Positions 51,862-60,894 are shown, counted from the first letter of the stretch. The stretch: DNA of 64,000 nt from JAJDXW01 sp965243335 (GCA_965243335.1 OZ251545.1:4402001-4466000), one strand, 5' to 3'. The notes: generated by a model not told the origin, from the letters alone. Numbers and translations are program-made.

Positions 51862-52908
51862 TCAGCCGGGCTCGCCATGCACCGCTTCGACGAGCGCCTC
51901 CACGCTCTCGAGCGGCGTCCCGGGCAGGATCCCGTGCCCGAGGTTGACGATGTGCCCGACCCGGTCCACCCGCCCGAGGAGCTCCCCGGCCGCGGCCCGC
52001 GCGGCGTCCGGACCGGCGGCGAGGACGGCCGGGTCGATGTTCCCCTGGACCGCCCTCGTCCGCCCGTGCCGGCGCTGAAGGTCGGCGAGGTCCACCCGCC
52101 AGTCCACCGCGAGCGCTTCCGCCGGCAGCTCGGCATAGCCGTCCACGAGGTGCGGCGCATTCTGCACGAAGAGGAGCCGCTTCAGCCCGGCGGCCCCGAC
52201 CGTCTCCAGCATGGCCTCCAGATGGGGGCGGATGAGCCGTTCCCAATCGGAGCGCGACAGCAGCCCGGCCCAGGAGTCGAACACCTGCACCGCGTCGGCC
52301 CCCGCCTCGCCCTGGCGGACGAGGTAGCCCGCCATGAGCCGCGACAGGCGGCCGAGCAGGTCGTCGAGGGCCGCCGGGCGGGCGGCCGCGAACGCGCGCA
52401 GGGTCGGGAAGTCCTTCACCCCCCGCCCCTCGACGAGATAGGCGGCGAGGGTCCAGGGCGCGCCGCAGAAGCCGAGCAGGGCCGTGCCGGCCGGCAGGGC
52501 GGAGCGCACGTGCCCGAGGGCCGCGATCACCTCCGGCGCGACCTCGCCGGGGTCGGGGTCCCGGAGCGCCGCCACCGCCGCCGCGGACCGGATCGGTTCC
52601 GCGACCACCGGCCCCGGATCGAAGTCGAAGTCGACCCCGAGGGCCGGGACCGGGCTCATGACGTCCGCGAACACGATCGCCGCGTCGAAGGGGAATCGGC
52701 GGAGCGGCTGGAGGGTGACCTCCGCTGCGAGCTCCGGCTCTCCGGCGAGCTCCTTGAAGCCGTACCGCTTCCGCAGCGCCCGGTACTCCGGGAGGTAGCG
52801 CCCGGCCTGGCGCATGATCCAGAGCGGCCGGCGCGGGACCGGCTCGCGCGCGATCGCCCGTTCGAGGAGGGTCGGCGCCGGCGTTCCGGCGGCCCCCGGC
52901 CCGCGCAA
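51862..52908 (-). CDS. hemE: Uroporphyrinogen decarboxylase
   Basis: 348 residues, standard length. N-terminal PLWIMRQAGRYLPEYRALR is the diagnostic HemE motif; FGFCGAPWTLAAYLVEG and QVFDSWAGLLS follow, and GNIDPAVLAAG and VNLGHGILPGTPLE near the end. Converts uroporphyrinogen III to coproporphyrinogen III. The start appears to be TTG 52908 with GGAGCCGG upstream; a start a few codons later would also be possible. Confidence 0.95.
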   Translation of the reverse strand: MRGPGAAGTPAPTLLERAIAREPVPRRPLWIMRQAGRYLPEYRALRKRYGFKELAGEPELAAEVTLQPLRRFPFDAAIVFADVMSPVPALGVDFDFDPGPVVAEPIRSAAAVAALRDPDPGEVAPEVIAALGHVRSALPAGTALLGFCGAPWTLAAYLVEGRGVKDFPTLRAFAAARPAALDDLLGRLSRLMAGYLVRQGEAGADAVQVFDSWAGLLSRSDWERLIRPHLEAMLETVGAAGLKRLLFVQNAPHLVDGYAELPAEALAVDWRVDLADLQRRHGRTRAVQGNIDPAVLAAGPDAARAAAGELLGRVDRVGHIVNLGHGILPGTPLESVEALVEAVHGEPG

Positions 52909-52959
52909 GCTACCGGCTCCCGGGGCGGCGGGGACGGCGCGGCAGGAGCGCCAAGCCGT

Positions 52960-53964
52960 TCACAGCCACTTCTCCCGGAGGGCGTCCCGGCAGTGGTAGG
53001 TGATGATGAGGTCGGCCCCCGCGCGGCGGATGCCCATCAGGTTCTCCCGCACGACCCGGGCCTCGTCGAGCCAGCCGCGGGCCGCCGCGGCCTTGACCGC
53101 CGCGTACTCCCCGGAGACGTTGTAGGCCGCGAGGGGCAGGGTCGTCGCGGCGCGGACCGCGGCGACGACGTCGAGGTAGGCGAGGGCCGGCTTCACCATG
53201 AGCATGTCTGCGCCCTCGCCCTCGTCGAGCTCCGCCTCCCGGACCGCCTCGAGTACGTTGCGGCAGTCCATCTGGTAGCTCTGGCGGTCCCCGTGGGCGG
53301 GGGCCGAGTCCGCCGCGTCGCGAAACGGCCCGTAGTAGGCGGACGCGTACTTGGCGGTGTAGGAGAGGATCGCGACCCGGCCGAGGCCTTCCGCGTCGAG
53401 CGCGTCGCGGATGGCCGCCACCCGCCCGTCCATCATGTCCGACGGGGCGACCACGTCGGCCCCGGCCCGGGCATGGCTGAGCGCGGTCTCGACGAGGGGC
53501 CGGAGGGAGCGGTCGTTGTCCACCTCCCCCTCCTCGGTCAACAGCCCGCAGTGGCCGTGGTCGGTGTAGGCGCACAGGCACACGTCGGTCATGACGACGA
53601 GGTCGTCCCCGAACGCGGCCTTGAGCCGGCCCACCGCCCGTTGCACCGCCCCATCGGCGTCGGCCGCGGCTTCGCCGCCGGGGGACTTCGCGCCCTTGGC
53701 CGGATGGCCGAACAGGAGCACCGAACGGATGCCGAGCGCGAGGTCGGACTCCACCTGCCCGAGGAGGGTCTCGATCCCCATCAGGGAGATCCCCGGCATG
53801 GACGGGACGGGCTCCTCGGCCCGGTCCACGGGCAGCACGAAGTGGGGCAGGACGAGCTGGGTCGGGGAGATGCGGGTCTCCGCCGCCAGGTCGCGGATCG
53901 CGCCGGTCCGGCGCAGCCGCCGCGGCCGGACCCGGCCCGGAAGGGTGATCGTCAGGTCGCGCAT
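52960..53964 (-). CDS. hemB: Delta-aminolevulinic acid dehydratase (porphobilinogen synthase), zinc type
   Basis: 334 residues. The zinc motif DVCLCAYTDHGHCG is complete (three Cys). Schiff-base lysines are in SYTAKYASAYYGPFRDA and ADMLMVKPALAYLD. Condenses two 5-aminolevulinate molecules to porphobilinogen. ATG 53964 has GGAGGCGATGAG and overlaps the end of hemD by 13 bases. Confidence 0.96.
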   Translation of the reverse strand: MRDLTITLPGRVRPRRLRRTGAIRDLAAETRISPTQLVLPHFVLPVDRAEEPVPSMPGISLMGIETLLGQVESDLALGIRSVLLFGHPAKGAKSPGGEAAADADGAVQRAVGRLKAAFGDDLVVMTDVCLCAYTDHGHCGLLTEEGEVDNDRSLRPLVETALSHARAGADVVAPSDMMDGRVAAIRDALDAEGLGRVAILSYTAKYASAYYGPFRDAADSAPAHGDRQSYQMDCRNVLEAVREAELDEGEGADMLMVKPALAYLDVVAAVRAATTLPLAAYNVSGEYAAVKAAAARGWLDEARVVRENLMGIRRAGADLIITYHCRDALREKWL

Positions 53965-55025
53965 CTCATCGCCTCCAGTAGCCCCCGCAGGCCGGGGCGG
54001 GGGGCCTCGCCGGCCACCTCGAGCCCCGCGCCGCGCGCCGCCGCCGTCGTCGCCGGGCCGATGGTGAAGATACCGGGTGCGCTGTCCAATCGCACCCGGT
54101 TCATGAAGCCGGTGACCGCGGAGGGGCTCGCGAGCAGGACCGTGTCCGCCCCCAAGGCAGAGGCCGCCCGCTTGCGGGGACGTTCGGGCACGGGCAGGGT
54201 ACGGTACACGTCGAGCCGGACGCACGCGCGGCCGGCGGCGCGGATGGTCTCCTCGAAGGCGCGGCCGGCGTTCTCCGCCACCGCGAGCAGCACCCGGTCG
54301 CGCGGCCCGAGCCGGGGGGCGAGGGCGGCGGCGAGGGCGGCGGCGAGGGACGCGGCGGTTCCGGCGCCCCCGTCAGTGTCGGAGCTTCCGGGGCCGCCGG
54401 GACCGTCGGGGCTCCCGGAGGCGCCCGCGAGGTCCACGCGGCCGAGCACGCCGACCGCCGCCTTCGCGGTGGCGGGGCCGACCGCCGCCACCCTAAGCCC
54501 GTCGGGGAGCGGTCGGGCCTCGGGGAATCGACCGAGGTACGGGTCGGGGAGCGGTTCCGGCGCCGGGCCTGGACTCATCCGCGGCCCCTGCCCTGGCCCT
54601 GGCCAAGACCATTCCCTGTTCGCAGCAGAGCCTGGATCGGGCTGTCGAGGATGCCCGGGCGGGTCTGACGAAAGGCTATTTTCGAGCGATGGGGTCGGGA
54701 TCCGGCCAGCGACAGCGCTCCTTTCGGATGATGCGGCGAACAAGGAATGGCCCGGTGGCCCTGCTTCCGACCCCGGCCCCGGCCTTGCGCCGCCGCGGAG
54801 TCTCGCGAACGCGGCGACCCCGCGCCGGGAGGTGAAAGCGACCCATCGCGCCCGGGGCAGCTCCGCGGCGAGCCGGGCGCGCAACGCCGGGGTGTCGATG
54901 CCGCGGCACTCGATGCAGGGAAAGATCACCGGGACGGCGCCGAGACCCTCGATCTCCGCCGCCCAGGCCGCGCAATCCTCCTCTTCCCGGGTGAGGAGGA
55001 CCCGGCGTCCGGCCAGCTCGCTCAC
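53952..55025 (-). CDS. hemD: Uroporphyrinogen-III synthase with in-frame palindromic insertion
   Basis: 357 residues; typical HemD is about 250. The N-terminus (GRRVLLTREEEDCAAWA) and C-terminus (TVLLASPSAVTGFMNRV, FTIGPATTAAARGAGL) are normal. Between residues ~75 and ~165 lies a Ser/Pro/Gly-rich stretch starting GHSLFAASSERSAVAGRI that does not belong to the fold. Its DNA (54607-54752) has inverted-repeat ends, so a mobile palindrome inserted without breaking the frame. A second Gly/Ser-rich insert lies near residue 215. GTG start overlaps the hemC stop (GTGA). Cyclises hydroxymethylbilane to uroporphyrinogen III. Confidence 0.88.
   Translation of the reverse strand: MSELAGRRVLLTREEEDCAAWAAEIEGLGAVPVIFPCIECRGIDTPALRARLAAELPRARWVAFTSRRGVAAFARLRGGARPGPGSEAGPPGHSLFAASSERSAVAGRIPTPSLENSLSSDPPGHPRQPDPGSAANREWSWPGPGQGPRMSPGPAPEPLPDPYLGRFPEARPLPDGLRVAAVGPATAKAAVGVLGRVDLAGASGSPDGPGGPGSSDTDGGAGTAASLAAALAAALAPRLGPRDRVLLAVAENAGRAFEETIRAAGRACVRLDVYRTLPVPERPRKRAASALGADTVLLASPSAVTGFMNRVRLDSAPGIFTIGPATTAAARGAGLEVAGEAPRPGLRGLLEAMRCAT
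54607..54752. mobile_element. 146-bp palindromic-end element inserted in frame within hemD
   Basis: Left end GACCATTCCCTGTTCGCAGC and right end GCGGCGAACAAGGAATGGCC are inverted repeats (about 19 of 23 positions match when one is reverse-complemented). The enclosed DNA is less GC-rich than the gene around it and codes for a disordered linker in the hemD frame. No transposase. Confidence 0.65.
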
Positions 55026-56080
55026 GGGTCCCCACCCGCCCCCCGGCCCGCCGGAACGCTGGCGCTCGCCGCACCGCCGGGGGCCGCCGCTCCGCCGGGA
55101 GTAGCCGCGAGCGCCCGCCACAGGCGCTCGGCGAGCACCGGCGGAGGGGCGCCCCGCGCGGTCTCCCGGCGCACCTCGCCATCCCGCTCCACCATCGCGA
55201 CCATCACGTCCTCGCCCCGGTCCGGGTCGCGCCCGCACCACGCGCCGAAGGCGAGCTCGCAGCCGCCCTCGAGGCGGGCGAGCAGCGCCCGCTCGGCCTC
55301 CACCGCCTCGCGGGTGCGCGCGTGGTCAAGCGAGGCCAGCGCCTCCCGGACCCGGCGGTCGGAACGGCGGCACTGGAGCGCGAGCGCGCCCTGGGCCGGG
55401 GCCGGCACGAAGACCGCCGGGTCGAGGCGGACCACTTCCAGGCCGCCGAGGTCGAGGGGGGAGGCGCCTCCGGGGACGTCGGCGTCGGTCCCGGCTCCCG
55501 CCCCAGCCCCAAGCTCGGCGGCCCCGGCGTCCGCGCCCGCGCGCAGCCGTTCGAGGCCGGCGAGCGCGAGCAGGATCGCGTCGTAGCCGCCTTCGCGGAG
55601 CCGCCGGATCCGGGTCAGCACGTTCCCCCGGAGCGGCTCCGCCCGCACGTCGGGGCGGAAACGCCGGAGCCAGACCTGCCGGCGAACGGAGGACGTACCG
55701 ATGCGCGCGCCTTCCGGGACGGGGAGGAACGACCCGATGCGGTCGGCGTCGATGCGGTCGGCGCGGACGACCAGAGTGTCCGACGGATCCCGCCGCGCGG
55801 GGGCCGCCGCCACCACGAGCCCGTCGGGCGAGGCGGTCGGCAGGTCCTTGTGGGAGTGGACCGCGACGTCGATCGTCCCGTCGAGGAGCGCCCGCTCGAT
55901 CTCCCGCACGAACACCCCCTGGGGGCCGATGGCGGCGAACGCGGGGGCGCTCGAACGGTCCCCGGCGGTGGAGATGGCCACGATCTCCGTCTCGTGGCCG
56001 AGACGCTCCAGCCGGGCGGCCGCCCCCGCCGCCTGGATGCGCGCGAGGTGGGAGCCGCGGGCGCCGATGCGCAGCTTCAC
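55022..56080 (-). CDS. hemC: Porphobilinogen deaminase (hydroxymethylbilane synthase)
   Basis: 352 residues. LRIGARGSHLARIQA, HSHKDLPT, GTSSVRRQVWLRRFRPD, and the dipyrromethane-cofactor Cys in LEGGCELAFGAW. A Gly/Ala-rich insert of about 25 residues (~215-240) and an Ala/Pro-rich C-terminal tail make it longer than usual. GTG 56080 fits the family N-terminus; the ribosome site is weak. First gene of the heme cluster hemC-D-B-E-Q-H. Confidence 0.95.
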   Translation of the reverse strand: MKLRIGARGSHLARIQAAGAAARLERLGHETEIVAISTAGDRSSAPAFAAIGPQGVFVREIERALLDGTIDVAVHSHKDLPTASPDGLVVAAAPARRDPSDTLVVRADRIDADRIGSFLPVPEGARIGTSSVRRQVWLRRFRPDVRAEPLRGNVLTRIRRLREGGYDAILLALAGLERLRAGADAGAAELGAGAGAGTDADVPGGASPLDLGGLEVVRLDPAVFVPAPAQGALALQCRRSDRRVREALASLDHARTREAVEAERALLARLEGGCELAFGAWCGRDPDRGEDVMVAMVERDGEVRRETARGAPPPVLAERLWRALAATPGGAAAPGGAASASVPAGRGAGGDP

Positions 56081-56238
56081 GGGCGGGTCTCGGTCCTTCG
56101 CCGGATGCGGATACGGGTGCGGGGGATGCCGGACCGGATGCGGAATACGGGATACGGGGTCCAGCAAGCGCCGCCGGGCCGCGCCCGATCCGCCCGGCGC
56201 GGGCCGCGCGGCCGGCGGGCCGGCCCGGAGTCAGGCCC

Positions 56239-57036
56239 CTACGCCGCCTCGCGCCCGAGGCTCGACAGGCAGTCGTCGGCGAGGCATTCGATGGGCGTGA
56301 AGTCGCGGTGGGCGACCCATTCCGGCCGCTTGAAGCGGCGGATGTGGTTGTCCACCCGGCACAGGCTCAGGTAGACGATGGTGCGGTCGAAGGGCGACAT
56401 GTTGCTCGGGCTGCCGTGCACCAGGTTGCCGTTGAACAGGACGACCGAGCCGGCCCGGCCCTTGGGGGCGACGAGGCCGCCCTTCCCGACGAGGCGGGCG
56501 ATGGTCGTGTTGTCGATGGTCCAGAGGGGGTAGCTCGTGGTCTCGACGTCGTGGCCGGCCTCCAAGGTCCCCTCCCGGTGGCTGCGGGGGATGAACGTCA
56601 ACGCCCCGTTGAACTCCGTCACGTCCTCCAGGAACAGGGCGACGTTCATGGCCCGGCACTCGGGCATGAGGTCGTCACGGGACCAGACGCCGTAGTCCTG
56701 GTGCCATTGCCACACGTCTCCGTCGAACGCCGCCTTGGCGTTGATCTTGAACTGGTGCATGTAGACCTCGCCGCCGAGGATCTGCTCCACCGGGCGGACG
56801 AGCCGGGGATGGCGCGCGAGGCGGCGGTACGCCTCGTTGTAGTGCTGGGCCGCGAACGCGGTGCGGGCGGTCCGCCCGTCCCGCTCCCGCACCACTTCCT
56901 TGCGGTCGCAGGCGAAGATCGCGTGCGCTTCACGCAGGAGGAGGGCCGTCTCCGGCGGGCCGAAGACGTCGGGGAGGAAGAGGTATCCCTCGTCGTCGAA
57001 CTGCCGGAGCTGTTCGTCGGTGAGCTTGCGCGACAT
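56239..57036 (-). CDS. Phytanoyl-CoA dioxygenase (PhyH) family 2OG-Fe(II) oxygenase
   Basis: 265 residues. Iron ligands: H-x-D in WQWHQDYGVW (near residue 114) and distal His in FNGNLVHGSPSN (near 206), with Arg in FDRTIVYLS for 2-oxoglutarate. The segment VYMHQFKINAKAAFDG and the W-x-W-H-Q-D context resemble ectoine hydroxylase and related small-molecule hydroxylases; no ectoine genes are nearby. Cytoplasmic. Divergent from the sugar importer operon at 57294, which may share its regulation. Confidence 0.9.
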   Translation of the reverse strand: MSRKLTDEQLRQFDDEGYLFLPDVFGPPETALLLREAHAIFACDRKEVVRERDGRTARTAFAAQHYNEAYRRLARHPRLVRPVEQILGGEVYMHQFKINAKAAFDGDVWQWHQDYGVWSRDDLMPECRAMNVALFLEDVTEFNGALTFIPRSHREGTLEAGHDVETTSYPLWTIDNTTIARLVGKGGLVAPKGRAGSVVLFNGNLVHGSPSNMSPFDRTIVYLSLCRVDNHIRRFKRPEWVAHRDFTPIECLADDCLSSLGREAA

Positions 57037-57293
57037 TGCACTCCCTCCGCTCCTGGACCCGAGCCGCGGGGGGCGGAGGCCGGTCGGAACCGCTTCGAGC
57101 CGGGCGCGATCGGAGCCGCCGGAGCCATTCCCCGCGGCCGCGAGGCGATGCTAGCACAGCGCCCGCCCGGAGCCTCCGCTTGGCAGTCGGCGCGGTTCGA
57201 TGCAAGAATGCTTCGGACCCTGATCGAGCCGCCGACGGCCCCGGACGCCCTCCACCGGCCGCGGGCGGCCCGCAGCGAGGGAGAAGCCGGCGC

Positions 57294-58034
57294 ATGTCCG
57301 TTCTCGCGATGCGAGGCGTCTCGAAGAACTTCGGGGCCATCCAGGCCCTCCAGGAGGTCGATTTCGACATCGGCGTCGGGGAGGTCGTGGGCCTCATGGG
57401 CGACAACGGCGCCGGCAAGTCCACCCTCGTCAAGATCATCGCCGGCAACTACCCCCCGAGCGAGGGGGACATCCTCCTCGAGGGCGAGTCGGTCCACTTC
57501 CACCGGCCCCTCGACGCGCGCGAGAGCGGGATCGAGATCGTGTACCAGGACCTCGCCCTCTGCGACAACCTCACCGCCGCCGCCAACGTGTTCCTCGGGC
57601 GGGAGGTCAAGCGGTCGGTCGGCCTGCTCCGCTTCCTCGACCACGGGGCGATGTACGCGCGGGCCGCGAAGCTCTTCGCGGAGCTCAAGTCCGAGACCCG
57701 CCCGCGGGACGTGGTGCGCCAGATGTCGGGCGGGCAGCGCCAGGCGGTGGCGATCGCCCGCACCCGGCTGAGCGACCCCCGGATCGTGCTGATGGACGAG
57801 CCGACGGCCGCGATCTCCGTCCGCCAGGTGGCGGAGGTGCTGGACCTCATCCGCCAGCTCCGGGACACCGACCACGCGGTGGTGCTCATCTCCCACCGGA
57901 TGCCCGACGTGTTCAGCGTGTGCGACCGGGTCGCGGTGCTGCGGCGGGGCCGCAAGGTGGCCGACAAGCCGATCGCCGACACCTCGCCCGAGGAGATCAC
58001 GGGCCTCATCACGGGAGCCATCGAGAGCGCATGA
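57294..58034 (+). CDS. Sugar ABC transporter ATP-binding protein (single-domain, FrcA-like)
   Basis: 246 residues with one ABC cassette, unlike two-cassette RbsA. Walker A GDNGAGKST (about 38-46), Q-loop IVYQDLAL, signature MSGGQRQ, Walker B IVLMDEP, switch LISHRMPDV. The segment EPTAAISVRQ is the FrcA type of D-loop. GAGGGAGAAG precedes the ATG. The stop overlaps the permease start (ATGA). Confidence 0.94.
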   Translation: MSVLAMRGVSKNFGAIQALQEVDFDIGVGEVVGLMGDNGAGKSTLVKIIAGNYPPSEGDILLEGESVHFHRPLDARESGIEIVYQDLALCDNLTAAANVFLGREVKRSVGLLRFLDHGAMYARAAKLFAELKSETRPRDVVRQMSGGQRQAVAIARTRLSDPRIVLMDEPTAAISVRQVAEVLDLIRQLRDTDHAVVLISHRMPDVFSVCDRVAVLRRGRKVADKPIADTSPEEITGLITGAIESA

Positions 58035-59053
58035 ACGAAGCGGCCAGCCAACGACCACACGGCCACGCGGCCATCGACGACACGGTGAGCGCGCGGCGCG
58101 AGCTCACCGTGATCGGGGCGTGGGTCCGCGCCCAGCCGTTCTGGGTGATGGTCGCGATCCTCGCCATCGGCATCGTCATGTCGATGGTGTCCGACGTGTT
58201 CCTGACCGAACGGAACATGTACAACGTCACCCGGAACTTCGCGTTCTTCGGGATCATGGCCCTCGGGATGACCGCGGTCATCGTCACCGCGGGGATCGAC
58301 CTCTCGGTAGGCTCCCTCATGGGCCTCACCGGCATCGCGGCGGCCCTCGCGATGAACGCCGGATACTCCGTCGGCGCGGGCTTCGCGGCGTGCATGGGGA
58401 CCGCGGTGCTGGTGGGCCTCGTCAACGGGGCGCTCATCGCGTACCTCCGGATGCAGCCCTTCGTGGTCACCCTCGGGATGCTCGCCATGGCCCGCTCGAT
58501 CGCCATGGTCATCTCGAACAACAAGATGTTCTACGAGTTCGGCCCGGACCAGGACCTGTTCGAGTGGATCGGGGGGGAGAGCATGTTCGGCGTCCCGAAC
58601 CCGGTCTGGGTCCTCATCGTGCTGACCCTGGTCTTCATCTTCGCCTTCCGCTACACCACCTGGGGGCGCTGGGTCTTCGCGGTCGGCGGCAACGCGGAGG
58701 CGGCCAAGCTCTCGGGCATTCCGGTCGAGCGGGTGATCGTCTCGGTCTACGTCGTCTCGTCGAGCTGCGCGGGGCTCGCCGCCTTCCTGATGGTCGGGTG
58801 GTTCGGGTCGGTCACCAACGCGCTCGGGCTCACCTACGAGCTCAACGTGATCGCGGCCTCGGTGATCGGCGGCGCGAACCTCATGGGCGGGATCGGCTAC
58901 GCGATCGGGGCTCCGATCGGGGCCGCCCTCATGGAGCTCATCCGCAACTCGCTGCTCCTCGCCGGCATCGACGCCCTCTGGCAGCAGTTCTTCATCGGTC
59001 TCTTCATCATCCTCGCGGTCCTCCTGGAGCGGCTGCGGAACCGGGGCGCCTGA
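58031..59053 (+). CDS. Sugar ABC transporter permease (RbsC/FrcC-like)
   Basis: 340 residues with eight to ten hydrophobic helices. Family motifs: TAVIVTAGIDLSVGSLMGL, PFVVTLGMLAMARS, YTTWGRWVFAVGGNAEAAKLSGI (the ATPase-contact loop), and a C-terminal L-W-Q-Q-F-F-I-G-L-F-I-I. ATG overlaps the ATPase stop. Confidence 0.95.
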   Translation: MNEAASQRPHGHAAIDDTVSARRELTVIGAWVRAQPFWVMVAILAIGIVMSMVSDVFLTERNMYNVTRNFAFFGIMALGMTAVIVTAGIDLSVGSLMGLTGIAAALAMNAGYSVGAGFAACMGTAVLVGLVNGALIAYLRMQPFVVTLGMLAMARSIAMVISNNKMFYEFGPDQDLFEWIGGESMFGVPNPVWVLIVLTLVFIFAFRYTTWGRWVFAVGGNAEAAKLSGIPVERVIVSVYVVSSSCAGLAAFLMVGWFGSVTNALGLTYELNVIAASVIGGANLMGGIGYAIGAPIGAALMELIRNSLLLAGIDALWQQFFIGLFIILAVLLERLRNRGA

Positions 59054-59148
59054 CGGGGCGCCCGATCCCCTCCGGGCGCCGTGGGACGGCGCCCGGCCAC
59101 CCACCACCCAGCAACCATGACTACAACACCAACGAAAGGAGAAGCCCC

Positions 59149-60153
59149 ATGCGGAAGTTCCTCATCGCAGCGTCCACCGCCGCCGCGGTCGCCCTCGCGG
59201 GCGGAGCGGCCCTCGCGGACGGCCACGCCAAGCTGAAGCTCGCCCTCGTGCCGAAGGCGATGAACAACCCGTTCTTCGACCTCGCGCGCGACGGCTGCTA
59301 CAAGGCCCAGGCCGAGGAGGCCGACATCGAGTGCGTGTACATCGGGCCGGGCGAGCACACCGAGCTCGAGCAGCTCCAGATCGTCCAGGACCTCATCAGC
59401 CAGGGTGTCGACGGCATCGCGGTCGCGCCGTCCAACGCGCCGGCGATGGCCAAGGCGCTGAAGGCGGCGGGAGCGGCCGGGATCCCGGTCATGACCTGGG
59501 ACGCGGACGTCCTCGAGGAAGACAAGGGGGTGCGCGCCACCTACGTCGGGACGAAGAACTACGACATCGGCGTGAACCTCGCGAAGATCGCCCAGTCGCT
59601 CCAGCCGGACGGCGGCTCCGTCTGCCTCCAGACCGGCGGCGCGGCGGCGGCCAACCACAACGAGCGGCTGCAGGGCATCCGGGACACCCTCGGCGGCATG
59701 TCCGGCACCACCCCGCCGGGCAACAAGCTCGCCGGCGAGAACGGCTGGACCGAGATCGGCGCCTGCCCGCTCATCACCGACGACGACGGCAACAAGGCGG
59801 TCCAGGGCTTGACCGACATCCTCGCCGCCAACCCGGACCTCACCGCGTTCATCTCCACCGGCGCGTTCACCCAGTGGTACGACAACGCCTACCGCCAGGC
59901 GGTCGCTCCCTACAAGGGGAAGATGGACTCGGGGGCGCTCTCGATCATCGTCGCCGACACCCTGCCGATGCAGATGGAGCAGCTCAAGGACGGGCTCTCC
60001 AACGGCCAGGTCGGCCAGCGGCCCTTCGAGATGGGCTACAAGTCGATGTTCATCCTGCGGGACCTGGTGAAGGGCATGGCGGTCGACGACCCGATCTACA
60101 CCGGGCTCGACGTGTGCACGATGGGCAACGCGGACACCTGTCTCGCCCAGTAG
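59149..60153 (+). CDS. Sugar ABC transporter periplasmic binding protein (RbsB/FrcB-like)
   Basis: 334 residues. Signal peptide MRKFLIAASTAAAVALAGGA ending ALADG. Then KLALVPKAMNNPFFDLARDG, QDLISQGVDGIAVAPSN and GIPVMTWDAD, which form the type I sugar-binding fold. Third gene of the operon, with a strong AAAGGAG site; the 95-bp gap before it is usual for a highly expressed binding protein. Ligand probably a sugar or polyol such as fructose, ribose or inositol. Confidence 0.95.
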   Translation: MRKFLIAASTAAAVALAGGAALADGHAKLKLALVPKAMNNPFFDLARDGCYKAQAEEADIECVYIGPGEHTELEQLQIVQDLISQGVDGIAVAPSNAPAMAKALKAAGAAGIPVMTWDADVLEEDKGVRATYVGTKNYDIGVNLAKIAQSLQPDGGSVCLQTGGAAAANHNERLQGIRDTLGGMSGTTPPGNKLAGENGWTEIGACPLITDDDGNKAVQGLTDILAANPDLTAFISTGAFTQWYDNAYRQAVAPYKGKMDSGALSIIVADTLPMQMEQLKDGLSNGQVGQRPFEMGYKSMFILRDLVKGMAVDDPIYTGLDVCTMGNADTCLAQ

Positions 60154-60423
60154 GCGGGAGCCGGGGCTGACGGGCGCGGCCGGCCCGGGAACGGGCGGAC
60201 CCGGCCGGGCCGAGCCGGTTGGGGGGGCGGGGCGCCGGCTCCGCCCCCTGTCCGTTCCGCGCTGCCGCGCCGCGGCCCCGTCGCACGCCCGCGGGCGCCG
60301 CAGGGGAGGCAACGACACGGCGCTCCGTCCGGGCCCGCCGCCCAGGTCCCGAGCCGTTGCCGGCGCCGGAGGTTCGGGCCATACTATCTTCGACCCGTGC
60401 CGCAACCGGATGGATCCGAATCC

Positions 60424-60894
60424 ATGTTCAAGCTCAGCCAGGAGACCATCGCCATCGTGACCGTCGGCCTCGCGCTGGCCGGCCTCGAAATCACGGGCGA
60501 CATCCGCACCCGGGCCGAGACCCAGGCGGTGCGGGACGAGATCCGGACCGTGCAGGCCGAAGGGCGCGCCGAGCGCCAGGCCCTCCGCGAGGAAGCGCGC
60601 GCCGAGCGTGAGGCGATTCGAGCCGAAGGGCGCGCCGACCGCGAAGAGTTCGGGAAGCACATCGAGACGCTTCGGGCCGAAGGGCGCGCCGACCGCGAAG
60701 AGTTCGAGAGGCACATCGAGGCGCTTCGCGCCAAGGACAACGCCGACCGCGAAGAGTTCGAGAGGCACATCGAGGCGCTTCGCGCCAAGGACAACGCCGA
60801 CCGCGAAGAGTTCGAGAAGCACATCGTCCGGTTGACCCGGGAGCAGGGCCGGATCGACGGCATCGTCGATCAGATGCGCACCGCCGGCCGGTAG
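60424..60894 (+). CDS. Coiled-coil protein with N-terminal hydrophobic segment and 18-residue repeats
   Basis: 156 residues (a GTG at 60397 would add nine). Residues 1-22 are a hydrophobic stretch (MFKLSQETIAIVTVGLALAG) that may anchor it in the membrane. The rest is highly charged coiled coil with near-exact repeats ADREEFERHIEALRAKDN, encoded by 54-bp DNA repeats from 60639 to 60829. C-terminal EQGRIDGIVDQM closes the coil. Function unknown; similar anchored coils occur near toxin or structural genes. A TACTAT hexamer at 60381 may be its -10 element. Confidence 0.75.
   Translation: MFKLSQETIAIVTVGLALAGLEITGDIRTRAETQAVRDEIRTVQAEGRAERQALREEARAEREAIRAEGRADREEFGKHIETLRAEGRADREEFERHIEALRAKDNADREEFERHIEALRAKDNADREEFEKHIVRLTREQGRIDGIVDQMRTAGR
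60639..60830. repeat. Tandem 54-57-bp repeats coding for the coiled coil
   Basis: Units read GCCGACCGCGAAGAGTTCG, then AGAGGCACATCGAGGCGCTT, then CGCGCCAAGGACAACGC. Two central copies are identical and outer copies are diverged. Copy number can change in frame. Confidence 0.75.

Noticed and set aside
51214..55104. A 1296-codon plus-strand frame opposite hemQ-hemD
   Set aside because: Antisense shadow of four clearly recognisable heme genes; no protein-like composition.
60639..60830. Possible CRISPR array suggested by regular repeats
   Set aside because: The repeats are adjacent, in frame, and code for a coiled coil; there are no unique spacers. No CRISPR array was seen in the window.
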